Shown here: positions 8,301 to 17,882 of the stretch, one piece after another
Position numbering within the stretch: position 1 is the stretch's first letter
How the letters are laid out: every line of letters starts with the position of its first letter
DNA from: Candidatus Heimdallarchaeota archaeon LC_2
GTDB lineage: Archaea > Asgardarchaeota > Heimdallarchaeia > Heimdallarchaeales > Kariarchaeaceae
DNA: 49,951 nt
Direction: 5' to 3'
Assembly (NCBI GenBank): GCA_001940725.1
Contig: MDVR01000086.1
Coordinates: 1-49,951, forward strand
Notes under the pieces: model-generated
Databases searched by the model: none
Seen by the model: only the letters and a program-made list of their open reading frames with translations
Told to the model about the DNA's origin: nothing
Translations under genes and position numbers: made by a program

Positions 8301-10619
8301 ATGAAAAAGTCCTTACTGCCTATTCTATTTGTAATGCTTTTATCAAGCATTTCAGTGAGCTCATCAAATCAGCCCAATCATCTCTTTTTAGAAAATAATA
8401 ATATTGATTACTCACAAAATGCTGGAATTCAAAATGAATTTCAAGAGGTTAATCTAGAAGTTGTAGAAGAATCATTTGATAATGAAATCCATGGTGATGA
8501 TCAGATAAACTCGGATAAAACAGTGAGTATCAAAACATTTCAATCAAAAACCCCGTTAGAAGTCTCATTAAAATCCCCCTCATCTCCAATAGTTAATGCA
8601 GTCCAAGTTGAACAAACAAATTCTGTTTTATCTGAAGATGAAATTGATCCATATTTGGAATTTTCTAGCGAACTTAATACAACTTCAATCACAACTTACG
8701 ATGAAACTGCTGTTTCTGGAGTTCAATTGACTTTAAATTTAACAGGAATTGGATCATTAAATATTTCAGAAGTACCCATTGATTATGTTCTAGCTTTGGA
8801 TGGTTCTGGTAGTCTAGGAGAGACTGGATGGAACCAAACAATAAAATGGGCTATTGACTTTGTGAATTCTCTAAAACCAAGTGATAGGGTTTCAATTATT
8901 CGATTTTCAACTGGTGCATTTAATCTCCACTCACTAACTGATAACCAATCTCGAGTATTTATTACCGATTTGTTAAATCAAACAGCTTACCCTCGAGGTT
9001 GGACTCATACCAAAGATGCAATTCAAAGATCTCTTCAAGAATTTGATGCAAATTCTAATCCCTCTACTCCAAAATTTCTATTTATGGTAACTGATGGTAA
9101 TCCTGCCTCAAATGGGGCTCCTCAAGACCCTTGTGTATTTGCTAATTCTCTACGACAACGTGATATTAGAACTCTAATTATAGGTGTAGGGGATAGTTGG
9201 GATCCTAGAAAAATCGATTGTTTGGTTGTGGACTCAGATAACGACATAATACTGATTGAAGACTATGATGTTTTGGACTTTAATCCAGAAGATCTCTCTG
9301 CAATATTGCAAACAGTAGCAAATGTTACAGCTACTAATATCTTCTTAGAAATGAAATTCAATCCAAATATCGTCATCGAAAGTTATTCTGCGTTTTACTA
9401 TTCACGCATTGGAAATAATTTAACTTGGACGATTGATCGAATAAAGGAAAATGAATCATGGATCGTTACATTAGACATCAGTGTTACTGGTTCTGGATTA
9501 ATCCCCGTTTATACAAACCAATCAAAACTGATATATCAACCTGTAAATGCGACTACAACAACCGAAACTTTGGAAGTATTGTACCTTGAAATTATCACTG
9601 TTGATATTGTACCACCGGTAATTTCTGTACCTTCTGACATTACGATTGAAGCAATAGGTCCAACCGGATCTGAAGCATCATTCTCCGCCTCGGCAATTGA
9701 TGATCGCGATGGAGTACTTGAAGTAACATGCTCACCTTCGTCAAACTCAGTATTCTCATTGGGTACTTCAATTGTAACCTGTTCAGCCACAGATACATCT
9801 GATAATACTGGATCTGCTTCTTTTAGTGTCACAGTAACTGATACAACATCGCCTGCACTGACTATACCTGCAGATTTAACCGTTGAGGCAGAAAGTTCAT
9901 CTGGTGCAACTGTAATATTTACTGCTAGTGCTTTTGATCTTGTTGATGAAGAAATTATACCTACCTGCTTACCAAATTCGGGTTCGGTATTCCCTCTCGG
10001 TACAAATGTTGTTCAATGTTCAGCAACAGATGGTAGAGGTAATACAGTTAGTGGATCATTCTTGGTGGTCGTTGTAGATACAATTGCACCAACTTTGTCA
10101 AGCCCTGACGACATTACTGTTCTGGTTGGTTTGGGAAGTTATGAAATCATATGGGATGTTTATGATTATTTCCCACATCTATATGGAATTTATCAGGATG
10201 GTCTTCTCATAGATTCTGATAGATGGGTAAACGGTAATCCTCTTTCGATTAATTTGGACAGCCTAACTGAGGGGACTTATGTATTTAGAGCTGAAGTCAG
10301 TGATACTTCAGGTAATATTGCAATTGATGAAGTGACTGTAACCGTTTTGTCTATACCTGAACAATTTGCTTGTATTAGAGATATGATCATGAATTTAGGG
10401 CTTAATAAAGGTAATACAAATGCATTACTTGTGAAATTGGATCACGCTAAGGAAGATTTCGATAATGGCCTAAATGATGATTCAATTAAACATCTTGATA
10501 CTTTGATCAAACATATCGAGGCATTGCAAAATCCTGGGAAAATCAGTCAGGTTGATGGATCTGCATTAACTGTTAAAATTAATCTTCTGATAATAAATAT
10601 TCAATTATATAATGACTAA
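8301..10619 (+). CDS. Secreted VWA-domain protein with HYR repeats
   Basis: 772 residues. A signal peptide (SLLPILFVMLLSSISVSSS) leads to a low-complexity linker, then a von Willebrand A domain from about residue 160: MIDAS motif 'LDGSGSLGE' (Asp-x-Ser-x-Ser), a Thr-containing loop in 'PRGWTHTKDAI' and the Asp of 'VTDGNP' near 263, so metal-dependent ligand binding is preserved. Two HYR (hyalin) domains follow at about 438-513 and 516-595, each with the conserved Cys pair and 'LGT..V.CSATD..GN' ending, then one more Ig-like domain (to about 685) and a C-terminal helical segment with no membrane anchor. The protein is probably an extracellular adhesion or interaction factor. No partner gene is in the operon. 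Confidence 0.85.
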   Translation: MKKSLLPILFVMLLSSISVSSSNQPNHLFLENNNIDYSQNAGIQNEFQEVNLEVVEESFDNEIHGDDQINSDKTVSIKTFQSKTPLEVSLKSPSSPIVNAVQVEQTNSVLSEDEIDPYLEFSSELNTTSITTYDETAVSGVQLTLNLTGIGSLNISEVPIDYVLALDGSGSLGETGWNQTIKWAIDFVNSLKPSDRVSIIRFSTGAFNLHSLTDNQSRVFITDLLNQTAYPRGWTHTKDAIQRSLQEFDANSNPSTPKFLFMVTDGNPASNGAPQDPCVFANSLRQRDIRTLIIGVGDSWDPRKIDCLVVDSDNDIILIEDYDVLDFNPEDLSAILQTVANVTATNIFLEMKFNPNIVIESYSAFYYSRIGNNLTWTIDRIKENESWIVTLDISVTGSGLIPVYTNQSKLIYQPVNATTTTETLEVLYLEIITVDIVPPVISVPSDITIEAIGPTGSEASFSASAIDDRDGVLEVTCSPSSNSVFSLGTSIVTCSATDTSDNTGSASFSVTVTDTTSPALTIPADLTVEAESSSGATVIFTASAFDLVDEEIIPTCLPNSGSVFPLGTNVVQCSATDGRGNTVSGSFLVVVVDTIAPTLSSPDDITVLVGLGSYEIIWDVYDYFPHLYGIYQDGLLIDSDRWVNGNPLSINLDSLTEGTYVFRAEVSDTSGNIAIDEVTVTVLSIPEQFACIRDMIMNLGLNKGNTNALLVKLDHAKEDFDNGLNDDSIKHLDTLIKHIEALQNPGKISQVDGSALTVKINLLIINIQLYND

Positions 10620-10639
10620 TCAAAGTATATAATTATTAA

Positions 10640-11248
10640 TTGAACCTAAATCACTCTATGTTTTCCACCGACATTATTATTCATGAGAAATTGGTTTCAG
10701 AAAAATTTAGGTTGCTTCCCTTATTAGTGAAAAATAATGAGTTGGACTATAATGCAGTGATGGAGGCAAGATTATTTCTCAACAAATTAACTGATGGACG
10801 ATGGCCTACTGCTGATTTCACGCTCGATCAGAATCAAGAAGATTTGGAAGGCCATGAAAAATCAAGGGAAAAAAGAGAAGAAATCACCTTCTCAATATTT
10901 GATTCTTCTGGTGAAAAAGTTATTGGATGTATTTACATTCGACCTATCAAAAAAAGACTGGAGGAGACCATCCCGCAAACCGATTTTGAAAAATTGAATC
11001 TTCATGATGATTCAGCCAGTATTTGGTATTGGCTTGTTCCTAAAGCTGTTGACGAGGGGATTGAGGACATTTTTCTTAAAGAATTTAAGAAATGGATAGT
11101 GAAGGATTGGAATTTCCCTTTCATTGCTTATTTCCTATCTGATAAACCTTCAAAAATTGGGCATTACACATCAACATTTGAGAAAAATGAATTGACATGT
11201 TTGTATTCACTTGATGAAGAAGATAAGATTACACGACTTTATTTTTGA
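10640..11248 (+). CDS. GNAT-like acetyltransferase-family protein
   Basis: About 200 residues. The layout (helical N-terminus, 'EEITFSIFDSSGEKVIGCIYIRPI' beta hairpin, 'SASIWYWLVPKAVDEGIEDIFLKEFKKWIV', then a distal part with 'FPFIAYFLSDKPSKIGHYTSTFEKNELT') follows the GNAT fold; the 'VIGCIYIRP' strand corresponds to motif D/A entry. The acetyl-CoA pyrophosphate loop (Q/RxxGxG/A) is not clearly present, so the enzyme could be degenerate. The frame opens at TTG 10640; ATG at 10658 is an alternative start. It lies 20 bases after the VWA gene and may be co-transcribed. Confidence 0.55.
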   Translation: MNLNHSMFSTDIIIHEKLVSEKFRLLPLLVKNNELDYNAVMEARLFLNKLTDGRWPTADFTLDQNQEDLEGHEKSREKREEITFSIFDSSGEKVIGCIYIRPIKKRLEETIPQTDFEKLNLHDDSASIWYWLVPKAVDEGIEDIFLKEFKKWIVKDWNFPFIAYFLSDKPSKIGHYTSTFEKNELTCLYSLDEEDKITRLYF

Positions 11249-11426
11249 TTCTTTTACTGAATTAATTCTTTCAGAATTTTTAAAAAGAAATCGATAAACA
11301 AATTTATCAGCTCCAAACATCAAACCACCTTTATCAGTCCCATTGAATATTTCTTATTATAACCTGTCTTCAAAGCAATTTTATCTGAACAGTAAATAAT
11401 TTAAGCTTCAGATATTATTTTACTTA

Positions 11427-12371
11427 ATGAAACTAGGAATTTATCTATTCAGTCAATCAAATTTTAATCCTAACAAAAAATTTGATACATTAATCGAACG
11501 AGCGAAATTTTATGATACACTTGGATTGGATAGTTTGTGGATATCAGATGGTTTGACTTCAAATCCCGATCCGTCAGAATATCCCCATTATGAGACCATG
11601 TCCCTTATTTCATCATTATCTCAACATACAAAAAATATTACATTCGGTACTTTAGCCAGTCCACATAATATTAGATCAGCTAGCTTATACTCTAAAATGA
11701 TACTTAGTCTTGATCACTTTACAAAGGGGCGAATAATCGCAGGCATTGGTGTGGGTAATCCGAATCAAACTGGAAATCGTTCTGGAGTTAAAGAATTGAG
11801 TCTAAAGGTTAGGATGGAAGAATTTGAAAATTACATCAAAACGCTAAAGACCTTATTCAAAGGAGAAACAGTTACAAATGAAAATTTAGGTATTTTTGAT
11901 TATCGTCCCAATCCACTTCCATACAGTAAGGGAGGCCCAAAAATACTAATTGCTGGGGCTGGGGAAAGAAAAACGTTGCAGCAAGTGGCAAAATATGCTG
12001 ATATGAGTAATATATGGGGATCAAATGAAAATCTTAGTAACAAATTACAGGTTCTTGCAAATTGGTGTGACAAAATTGGTAGAAATTTCAGTGAGATTGA
12101 GAATACAACCATGAGAGCCATTGTTACAGGAAACACGAAGGAGGAAATTGATCAGGATATCCGGTGGTATATGAATCGAATGACTGAGCTTGGTCGTCCT
12201 CAACCCAGTTTGGAGGAATTCAAAAGAGATCGTTTTGTAGGAACAATTGATGAGGTTGTAGATCAAATAAGGATCGTCAAGGATATTGGAATATCCCACT
12301 TGATATTCACAATCAACACAGATAAAACACGAAAGGCTATATCTGCTGTTTTTGAAAAATTAAATACTTGA
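11427..12371 (+). CDS. LLM-class (luciferase-like, probably F420-dependent) oxidoreductase
   Basis: 314 residues with the TIM-barrel signature of bacterial-luciferase-like proteins: 'MKLGIYLFSQS' (strand 1), 'ERAKFYDTLGLDSLWISDG' (typical '..AE..GFDS.W..DH'), 'TKNITFGTLASPHNIRSASLYSKMILSLDHFTKGRIIAGIGVGNP' (the 'R..GlGvG' phosphate-binding loop), 'EEFENYIKTLKTLF', 'GPKILIAGAGERKTLQQVAKYAD' and C-terminal 'FVGTIDEVVDQIRIVKDIGISHLIF'. In archaea this group usually uses F420; the substrate cannot be told. The gene is monocistronic. Confidence 0.88.
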   Translation: MKLGIYLFSQSNFNPNKKFDTLIERAKFYDTLGLDSLWISDGLTSNPDPSEYPHYETMSLISSLSQHTKNITFGTLASPHNIRSASLYSKMILSLDHFTKGRIIAGIGVGNPNQTGNRSGVKELSLKVRMEEFENYIKTLKTLFKGETVTNENLGIFDYRPNPLPYSKGGPKILIAGAGERKTLQQVAKYADMSNIWGSNENLSNKLQVLANWCDKIGRNFSEIENTTMRAIVTGNTKEEIDQDIRWYMNRMTELGRPQPSLEEFKRDRFVGTIDEVVDQIRIVKDIGISHLIFTINTDKTRKAISAVFEKLNT

Positions 12372-12532
12372 AATTGATCTATCACTTCGAAGACATTGTT
12401 TCTTTTTGGTCCAAGTGTAACATTCTCAAAAACAAACAATAAACGAATCATCACAATCAATATAAAAATAATAATATTAATATTCGAAAATCAAAATTTT
12501 TTTTATCGTAAGCGTTTTTATCATATCTACGA

Positions 12533-13306
12533 ATGTATAAATTCCAATTTGATGAATCCAATAGAAATAAGTTTCCTGTAGGTAGTTTCTTTCTGATGGG
12601 ACTATTCTATATCATAGGGATTTTGACCTATGAATACGGTTCTCTATCATCAATTGCACCAAATTTCTTTGCTAGGAATATTATTGTTCGAGATGTAAGA
12701 TCTCAATTCGCATTAGTACCTGTTTTTGAATGGCAATGGCAAATTTTCAGCTATGGATTGATTCATTTTGCACTTGTCCACTACGCTTATGTCGGATTAT
12801 TAATATTTTATTATGTTCAGGGTTTAGAAAAAGCCACAAGTTCAAAGTTTATCGTTGTTAGTTTTTTTATACTCTCTACATTGTGGCCTATAGTTATTGG
12901 AATAGTGTTTTTCGCACTTAATGATATTTTACCTTCCTCAAAAGAATGGGTATTATCACAGGGGACATATCTTGGATCTTCAGTGGGAGTTTGGGGTCTG
13001 ATCGGATTATCAGTTACTAGCGGAAATAAAAGAAGGCTCTTCTGGTTTGGTATATTTTTACTTTTAATTATAGAATTTGCTTTGAAAATCATGCAGCATC
13101 AAGACGTCACATCTAATATTACTCATATATTGATATTTAGTTTCACTTGGTTCTTTGCCGGGAAATTTATTGAAATTGAAAATAACACCGGAAATATCGG
13201 GGGTATGAGCAGGTACAGTAGAAATGACGTATTACTTGTTATCCTAATAACCATCCACGCCGTTGGAATGATTTTCTACTTTACATATAAACTTGGGATC
13301 ACTTGA
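12533..13306 (+). CDS. Rhomboid-like intramembrane serine protease (divergent)
   Basis: 257 residues and about six membrane helices. 'WQIFSYGLIHFALVHYAYVGLLIFYYVQGLEK' (residues 69-100) matches the rhomboid TM2 pattern 'W..lT..flH....H...N......G..lE', except that the conserved Asn after the second His is lost. 'YLGSSVGVWGLIG' (147-158) aligns with the GxSG.xxGL motif, giving Ser150 as candidate nucleophile though the following Gly is Val; 'SNITHILIFSFTWFFAG' supplies His198 of the dyad. So a Ser-His dyad is possible but the oxyanion residues have changed. It may be a weak protease or a pseudoprotease (iRhom-like). Confidence 0.65.
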   Translation: MYKFQFDESNRNKFPVGSFFLMGLFYIIGILTYEYGSLSSIAPNFFARNIIVRDVRSQFALVPVFEWQWQIFSYGLIHFALVHYAYVGLLIFYYVQGLEKATSSKFIVVSFFILSTLWPIVIGIVFFALNDILPSSKEWVLSQGTYLGSSVGVWGLIGLSVTSGNKRRLFWFGIFLLLIIEFALKIMQHQDVTSNITHILIFSFTWFFAGKFIEIENNTGNIGGMSRYSRNDVLLVILITIHAVGMIFYFTYKLGIT

Positions 13307-13644
13307 GAATATACTCGGTTCCAAGAATCGATAACATAAAAATAAATAAATAAGAATTCTATAGGGTTTATGGCTATACAGGTCATTTTAGTGTCGATTT
13401 GGGAATATCTCAGTCCTTACCAATAATGCTGCCAATTTACAGCGGAGGTTATAATTATTATTTGCAAAAAATATTAGCGGTGGACTTTAAAACTGGGTAT
13501 TAGACTCCAGCTAGTTGGTATAGAAAAGAATTATTCCACGAGATTCCAAACACTTCCGATTTTATTGAATTTTATCACATTTAATTTGTTATTACGCACT
13601 TGATGAAATATAATTTATTGTACTATTGCATTCTATAATATACT
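13307..13644. other. Intergenic, no gene recognised
   Basis: A stretch at 13365-13510 is less AT-rich than its surroundings and open for about 45 codons without a start; it may be a gene remnant, but nothing identifiable. The end holds the promoter of the antitoxin gene. Confidence 0.35.
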
Positions 13645-13863
13645 ATGGCAACAACAATCCAGGTGAGTGACGAGCTCAAAAAGGAGTTAAAGAGCCGAAA
13701 ATTTTCAGAATCTGAAACATATGAGGATATTATATGGGATCTAATTGAAGATTCACTAGAATTATCCAAAGAGACATTAATTGCTATCGAAGAATCAAAG
13801 AAAGATTATCTAAACAAAAGAACAATTTCTCATGAAGAGCTAAAGAGGGAACTTGCTTTTTGA
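13645..13863 (+). CDS. Antitoxin of a VapB/RelB type
   Basis: 72 residues. 'ATTIQVSDELKKELKSRKFSESETYEDIIWDLIEDS' is the ribbon-helix-helix pattern of archaeal antitoxins (strand, 'S.ELK..L...k....ETyddII..LI'), followed by an acidic tail expected to wrap the toxin. Its TGA overlaps the start of a RelE-like reading frame, the classic antitoxin-toxin overlap. The partner toxin is broken (next entry), so this antitoxin may now act only as an autorepressor or guard against related toxins. Confidence 0.75.
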   Translation: MATTIQVSDELKKELKSRKFSESETYEDIIWDLIEDSLELSKETLIAIEESKKDYLNKRTISHEELKRELAF

Positions 13864-14117
13864 GCTACAACATCCAATATTCAATCAGAGTAGCAAAAGA
13901 ATTGAAATAATTAGATCATAAGACCACTGAGAATATCATCAAGGCCATTGATAGAATTAGAATTTTGCCATATGATTTTGTTAAGAAAATTGTTGGTACA
14001 GATTATTACAGATTAAAAGTGGGTAATTATCGAGTTATAATGGATATCAAAGGTAATGAACTTCGCATTCTTGTGATTTGTATTGGACACAGAAGAAATG
14101 AGTATAAGAAAAAATAA
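13860..14117 (+). pseudogene. RelE/ParE-type toxin broken by one in-frame TAA
   Basis: The TTG at 13860 overlaps the antitoxin stop. The frame reads 'SYNIQYSIRVAKELK', TAA at 13908-13910, then 'LDHKTTENIIKAIDRI', 'GTDYYRLKVGNYRVIMDI', 'ELRILVICIGHRRNEYKKK' and a final TAA. The second part carries the RelE/ParE hallmarks: 'YRLKVGNYRVI' and the C-terminal 'IGHRRNEY'. Everything is in one frame, so a single base change (for example CAA to TAA in 'KELKQLD') accounts for the damage. The codon before the change is inferred. Confidence 0.8.
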
Positions 14118-14181
14118 TACTATTGCTTTTGATCATAATTAGTATAAACAAAGGAAGAGGAATCAGAAATTTGATATGTCA

Positions 14182-15243
14182 TTACTTGTAACGCTTCTCG
14201 TAATATTGTTGTAATTGATTTTGGGAGAGTATCCCATCCCTTGTGATATATCCAGTAATGAATTCTGGAGCAGTAATATCAAATGCAGGATTGAGTAATT
14301 CTGAATCTTCAGGACTCACTCTCTCATAACCAGTTGGTGTTTTAACATGACTCACTTCATTACCATTCCTGTATTCAATTGGAATATCTGCTGCACTCAC
14401 TGTATCCGGATCATAGGTTGACCAAGGCATTGCTATGTAAAATGGAATCCCAAATGATTTTGCCACTACTGCCTTCTCAAAAGTTCCTATCTTATTTGTC
14501 ACAGTTCCATCCCTTAGTACTCTATCTGTTCCAGTTATTACCATGTCAATTTTTCCCTGTTGCATGAAAAATCCCGCAGCATTATCTGTAATGATATTGT
14601 GCTCAATTTCTTCATGCTGTAATTCCCACGCTGTCAACATACCCTGCAATCGGGGTCGAGTTTCATCAACGAATACCTTGAAGTTCACCCCATCTCTTTT
14701 TGCCAGTCTCATTGGTGCCAGGGCTGTACCCCAATCAACAGTTGCTAAAGCTCCTGCATTGCAATGAGTGAGTAGTGTCATACCTTCAGTAATCAGATGT
14801 TTTGATTGTTCCCCTATCTCAAGACATTCCTGTTCACTGTCCTTAACAATTTCATCAGCCAATTCAAGAAGGGTTTCTAAATCTAATTTGCTTTCATTTA
14901 ATCTTGACAACAGGAGATCAATGAAAGATTCAAGATCCTTAGCAGTAGGTCTAGCCTTCACAATTTTATCACGTAATTCCTGTAGATTGATTTTGTCGAT
15001 CTTATCCATATCCTGAGCTCCCAGAATGAGGGCATACAGACCCGTTGCTCCTATTGCTGGAGCACCACGCACCGTCATATTACTGATCGCCAATATCGCT
15101 TCGTCAACATTGTTTGCATCGAAATATTTGAGTGCGAAGGGTAGTTTGCGTTGATCTATTAGTCTGATCTTGAAGTTGGCTTCAGTTTTAATGAATTGGA
15201 TCGTCTTAATCTCTTCCACACCATTTTCAGTTTTTATTTTCAA
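14182..15243 (-). CDS. mtnA: S-methyl-5-thioribose-1-phosphate isomerase
   Basis: Interconverts methylthioribose-1-phosphate and methylthioribulose-1-phosphate in methionine salvage (in some organisms also the related 5-deoxyribose-1-phosphate step). 353 residues, the normal length for this eIF2B-like family. Motifs: 'VRGAPAIGATG' (59-68), 'HCNAGALAT' with catalytic Cys161, 'DETRPRLQG', 'TDNAAG', and 'GTDRVLRDGTVTNKIGT' with catalytic Asp240; both catalytic residues are at the positions known from Bacillus MtnA. The start is a TTG (15241-15243) because a stop precedes it and the next Met is far inside. No other salvage genes are nearby. Alternative: a ribose-1,5-bisphosphate isomerase, less likely given the motifs. 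Confidence 0.93.
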   Translation of the reverse strand: MKIKTENGVEEIKTIQFIKTEANFKIRLIDQRKLPFALKYFDANNVDEAILAISNMTVRGAPAIGATGLYALILGAQDMDKIDKINLQELRDKIVKARPTAKDLESFIDLLLSRLNESKLDLETLLELADEIVKDSEQECLEIGEQSKHLITEGMTLLTHCNAGALATVDWGTALAPMRLAKRDGVNFKVFVDETRPRLQGMLTAWELQHEEIEHNIITDNAAGFFMQQGKIDMVITGTDRVLRDGTVTNKIGTFEKAVVAKSFGIPFYIAMPWSTYDPDTVSAADIPIEYRNGNEVSHVKTPTGYERVSPEDSELLNPAFDITAPEFITGYITRDGILSQNQLQQYYEKRYK

Positions 15244-15656
15244 GATAGTTCATTACTTTTAACTCTATTTTTCATTTTTTCAGTATCCCACTAGATATTT
15301 TATTACTTCATCGTCTTTTTTCAACCTATGAGTGAAGTTTACATTGGAGTCAAATTTGAGAAAATAAATCATCGCTTAATTTTCTTAGTTTAGACTTTAG
15401 CGTTTAAACTATCTTGGTATATTTTAATTTCATTTTTTAGATAATTAGCAATTCTGTGTCAATCTTATAATATCTATCAGTTGACATACTGACGTAATTG
15501 AGAAGATCTGAGTATGATTTTCACTAAGAAAATATGAATTCAAGCAATCGAAAATTAGGATTATTTACAAGTTACAATCGAAACTACTATCACAAAATAT
15601 ATCTAAAAATATAATCATTCGCAAATTGAGTATCCAATTTAAGGATAGGAGTTTCA
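15244..15656. other. Divergent promoter region between mtnA and the MFS gene
   Basis: About 410 AT-rich bases with no gene. A TATA-like AAAAATATAA lies roughly 45 bases before the MFS start, and a GGAG about 7 bases before its ATG. A short imperfect repeat (AGTTTA ... TAAACT) is at about 15388-15411. Confidence 0.45.
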
Positions 15657-16982
15657 ATGAATAAATCACCCAGTAGTTACGTTTCGATTCAACGGAGAGA
15701 TGTCCTCCGTATTTCTGCCGTACACATTGGGGTTGGATTGAGCACGGTAACTATTTCAGGATTTGTTAATGCAGAGATGAAATTTCTAGGTTGGAGATCA
15801 TCAACTATAACATTATTTTTCGGAATCGCAATTCTTTTTGAACTTGGTCGAATAATAATAGGGCTTTTACATGACCGTAGACCTAAAATCAAAGAATATT
15901 TAATTATTGGATCAGTTCTGAGCTTTTTGGGTTTGATCCTTATTCCGTTAAAAATAGGTTTGATTAACAATCCGATTTTCATTATCGGATTAGCCCTCTT
16001 TTATGGTGGAACTGCAATACTTACAACATTGGTGGATTCGTATCTAACTCTTATTTCTTATCCAAGAGAACGAAATAGAATATCCGGTATATTACAATCA
16101 GCTAGATTAATTGGGTTTGCAGGGGGTGGGATTCTAGGATCGATTACATATTCAAGATTGGATTTCAAGATTTTTATGGGGATGATTAATATCATCTTGC
16201 TCATAACAGTAATCATAACATTAGTCTCGATTGATTTAAAGACTTGGCAAAGAAGGATGAAAGAAATAGGTTCCGATTCTGTACACTTAGAACATTCACG
16301 TACCAATACTAAAGACAAAAAAAATCAATCTCTTGTCTCTTCAATATCCGATAAGAATGTGTTATTAATGAGTATTTTTCTCATACTCTTTTCAATTGGA
16401 TTGTTCATGCAGGATTTTATACTTGAGCCATTTGCTATCGCAAGGTTGGATTTCGGAAAATCCGACGTGGGTAAACTTATAGCAATCTGGGGTATTGCAA
16501 CACTTATATTTGTTCCAATAGGATCAGTACTTGAAGGTAAAATAGGTAAATTAAGGACAATTATTATAGGACAGACGATTGCGACTCTAGGGATGGTAAT
16601 TATTTCTTTCTCTAGCAAATTTACTAATGTTACCCTTTTTTACTTCGGTCTAATCATTTTCTCAATTGGAGGTGGGTTATCAAGTAGCCCTGCTATTTCC
16701 ATCATGTTGGACCTTTGCTATGTCAATTTCAAATATACAACCTTTTTATTAGGATTTTTTGGAATTATTATAACATTAGGACGATCAATTGCAGCGATAA
16801 CCAGTGGTGTTCTTTTAAGTATAAGCAATGATAATTACAGTCTAATATTTTTTGTAGAAGCCGTATTTATCATATTATCATTATTTGCAATTTTTCCCAT
16901 TTCAAAACGAATAGATCGACAGATGGTAGAAATGAATTTTGAAGATAAATTCCATCTAACAAAGCCTAGTTTAGAATTGTAA
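15657..16982 (+). CDS. Major facilitator superfamily transporter (PucC-like?)
   Basis: 441 residues with twelve predicted helices in two six-helix halves split by a charged loop at about 195-225. The first half contains 'MKFLGWRSSTITLFFGIAILFELGRIIIGLLHDRRP', which has the position and shape of the MFS loop 2-3 motif (G...D) and of PucC/BCD-type transporters. 'SARLIGFAGGGILGSITYSRL' resembles MFS TM5. The substrate is unknown. A GGAG sequence 7 bases before ATG supports the start. Confidence 0.8.
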   Translation: MNKSPSSYVSIQRRDVLRISAVHIGVGLSTVTISGFVNAEMKFLGWRSSTITLFFGIAILFELGRIIIGLLHDRRPKIKEYLIIGSVLSFLGLILIPLKIGLINNPIFIIGLALFYGGTAILTTLVDSYLTLISYPRERNRISGILQSARLIGFAGGGILGSITYSRLDFKIFMGMINIILLITVIITLVSIDLKTWQRRMKEIGSDSVHLEHSRTNTKDKKNQSLVSSISDKNVLLMSIFLILFSIGLFMQDFILEPFAIARLDFGKSDVGKLIAIWGIATLIFVPIGSVLEGKIGKLRTIIIGQTIATLGMVIISFSSKFTNVTLFYFGLIIFSIGGGLSSSPAISIMLDLCYVNFKYTTFLLGFFGIIITLGRSIAAITSGVLLSISNDNYSLIFFVEAVFIILSLFAIFPISKRIDRQMVEMNFEDKFHLTKPSLEL

Positions 16983-17118
16983 AAAGGGTGTATGAATTTT
17001 GAGTTTTATCTGAATAGAATAAATTCATATTAGTGATTTTTTTTTAAATCATCAACATTATTTTATACCTTTTAATTCGGTTGAATTAGGTCAAAGTTTA
17101 CTCTTATATCTTTTTAAA

Positions 17119-17691
17119 TTATGAAATTAATATTATCCCATAAGCCACTGTAATCATTGCCGTAAGTGCCAGCAATCCAGCAATTAAAAATGAAAAAAAT
17201 GTAAAAATTATCATCCAATTACTTTTTATTGACTTTTTTAATATCATACTAATGAATCCAACTTGAAGAATTATTAATCCATACATAGGATTAGATGGTT
17301 GCCCAAATACAACAAATAAAATAAAAAATGAGTTTAAGGGATAAAGAACGAAACTATATGAAAAAATGCGATAGAAAGTTTTACGATCTATTTTGACATT
17401 AATTAGTTCAACAAACTTTGAAAGTAAATAACGAAACATTGTCATAAAGCTAATGGAATAGATTAGAGTACCGAAGGTTAGTAACAGAAGTACACTAAAC
17501 TCATCTGTCTTACCAAGAGTAATTGTTAACACTATACTTGGGATGATAAGTGATACTATGAGTATTTTGCTAGCCTCACTATTTAGATCATCTCTCTCTA
17601 TTACTTCATCAATTATACTATTATTTAGAGTTAACACTCCTAAAATCCTTTGGGATACATGTTGAGTTTGATTAATTTCCATCATATTCAA
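17119..17691 (-). CDS. Yip1-like membrane protein
   Basis: 190 residues: a hydrophilic N-terminus ('SQRILGVLTLNNSIIDEVIERDDLNSEASKILIVSLIIPSIVL') then five hydrophobic segments. The order (short amphipathic N-terminus, 'R...P...', first helix, and paired helices with 'FSYSFVLYPLNSFFIL') resembles the Yip1/DUF1282 family of archaeal and bacterial membrane proteins; in eukaryotes Yip1 proteins bind Rab GTPases. Function here is unknown. It ends against the MFS gene and shares a promoter region with nothing. Confidence 0.6.
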   Translation of the reverse strand: MNMMEINQTQHVSQRILGVLTLNNSIIDEVIERDDLNSEASKILIVSLIIPSIVLTITLGKTDEFSVLLLLTFGTLIYSISFMTMFRYLLSKFVELINVKIDRKTFYRIFSYSFVLYPLNSFFILFVVFGQPSNPMYGLIILQVGFISMILKKSIKSNWMIIFTFFSFLIAGLLALTAMITVAYGIILIS

Positions 17692-17882
17692 TCTCCAATG
17701 CTAATTAACAAATAATATCACCATTATCATTTAAAGCATTAGCTAATCGAATATTTATAAGTTAATATGCACCCATTGTCTTGGAACATCAGCTCAGTTT
17801 AAGTGTACCCGAAAAATCTAGATTATACTGTGCAGAAGGAAATAGATGTGGCTGGCTCTATGGTTCGTCGAGTTATCATCGT

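Noticed and set aside
12396..12581. 61-codon open frame before the rhomboid-like gene
   Set aside because: Ile/Asn/Lys-rich translation of spacer; overlaps the true start of the next gene.
7812..13910. General reassignment of stop codons to explain the interrupted genes
   Set aside because: TAA and TGA end many intact genes here (for example the asparagine synthetase ends in TAA and the winged-helix gene in TGA), so a genome-wide code change is not supported.
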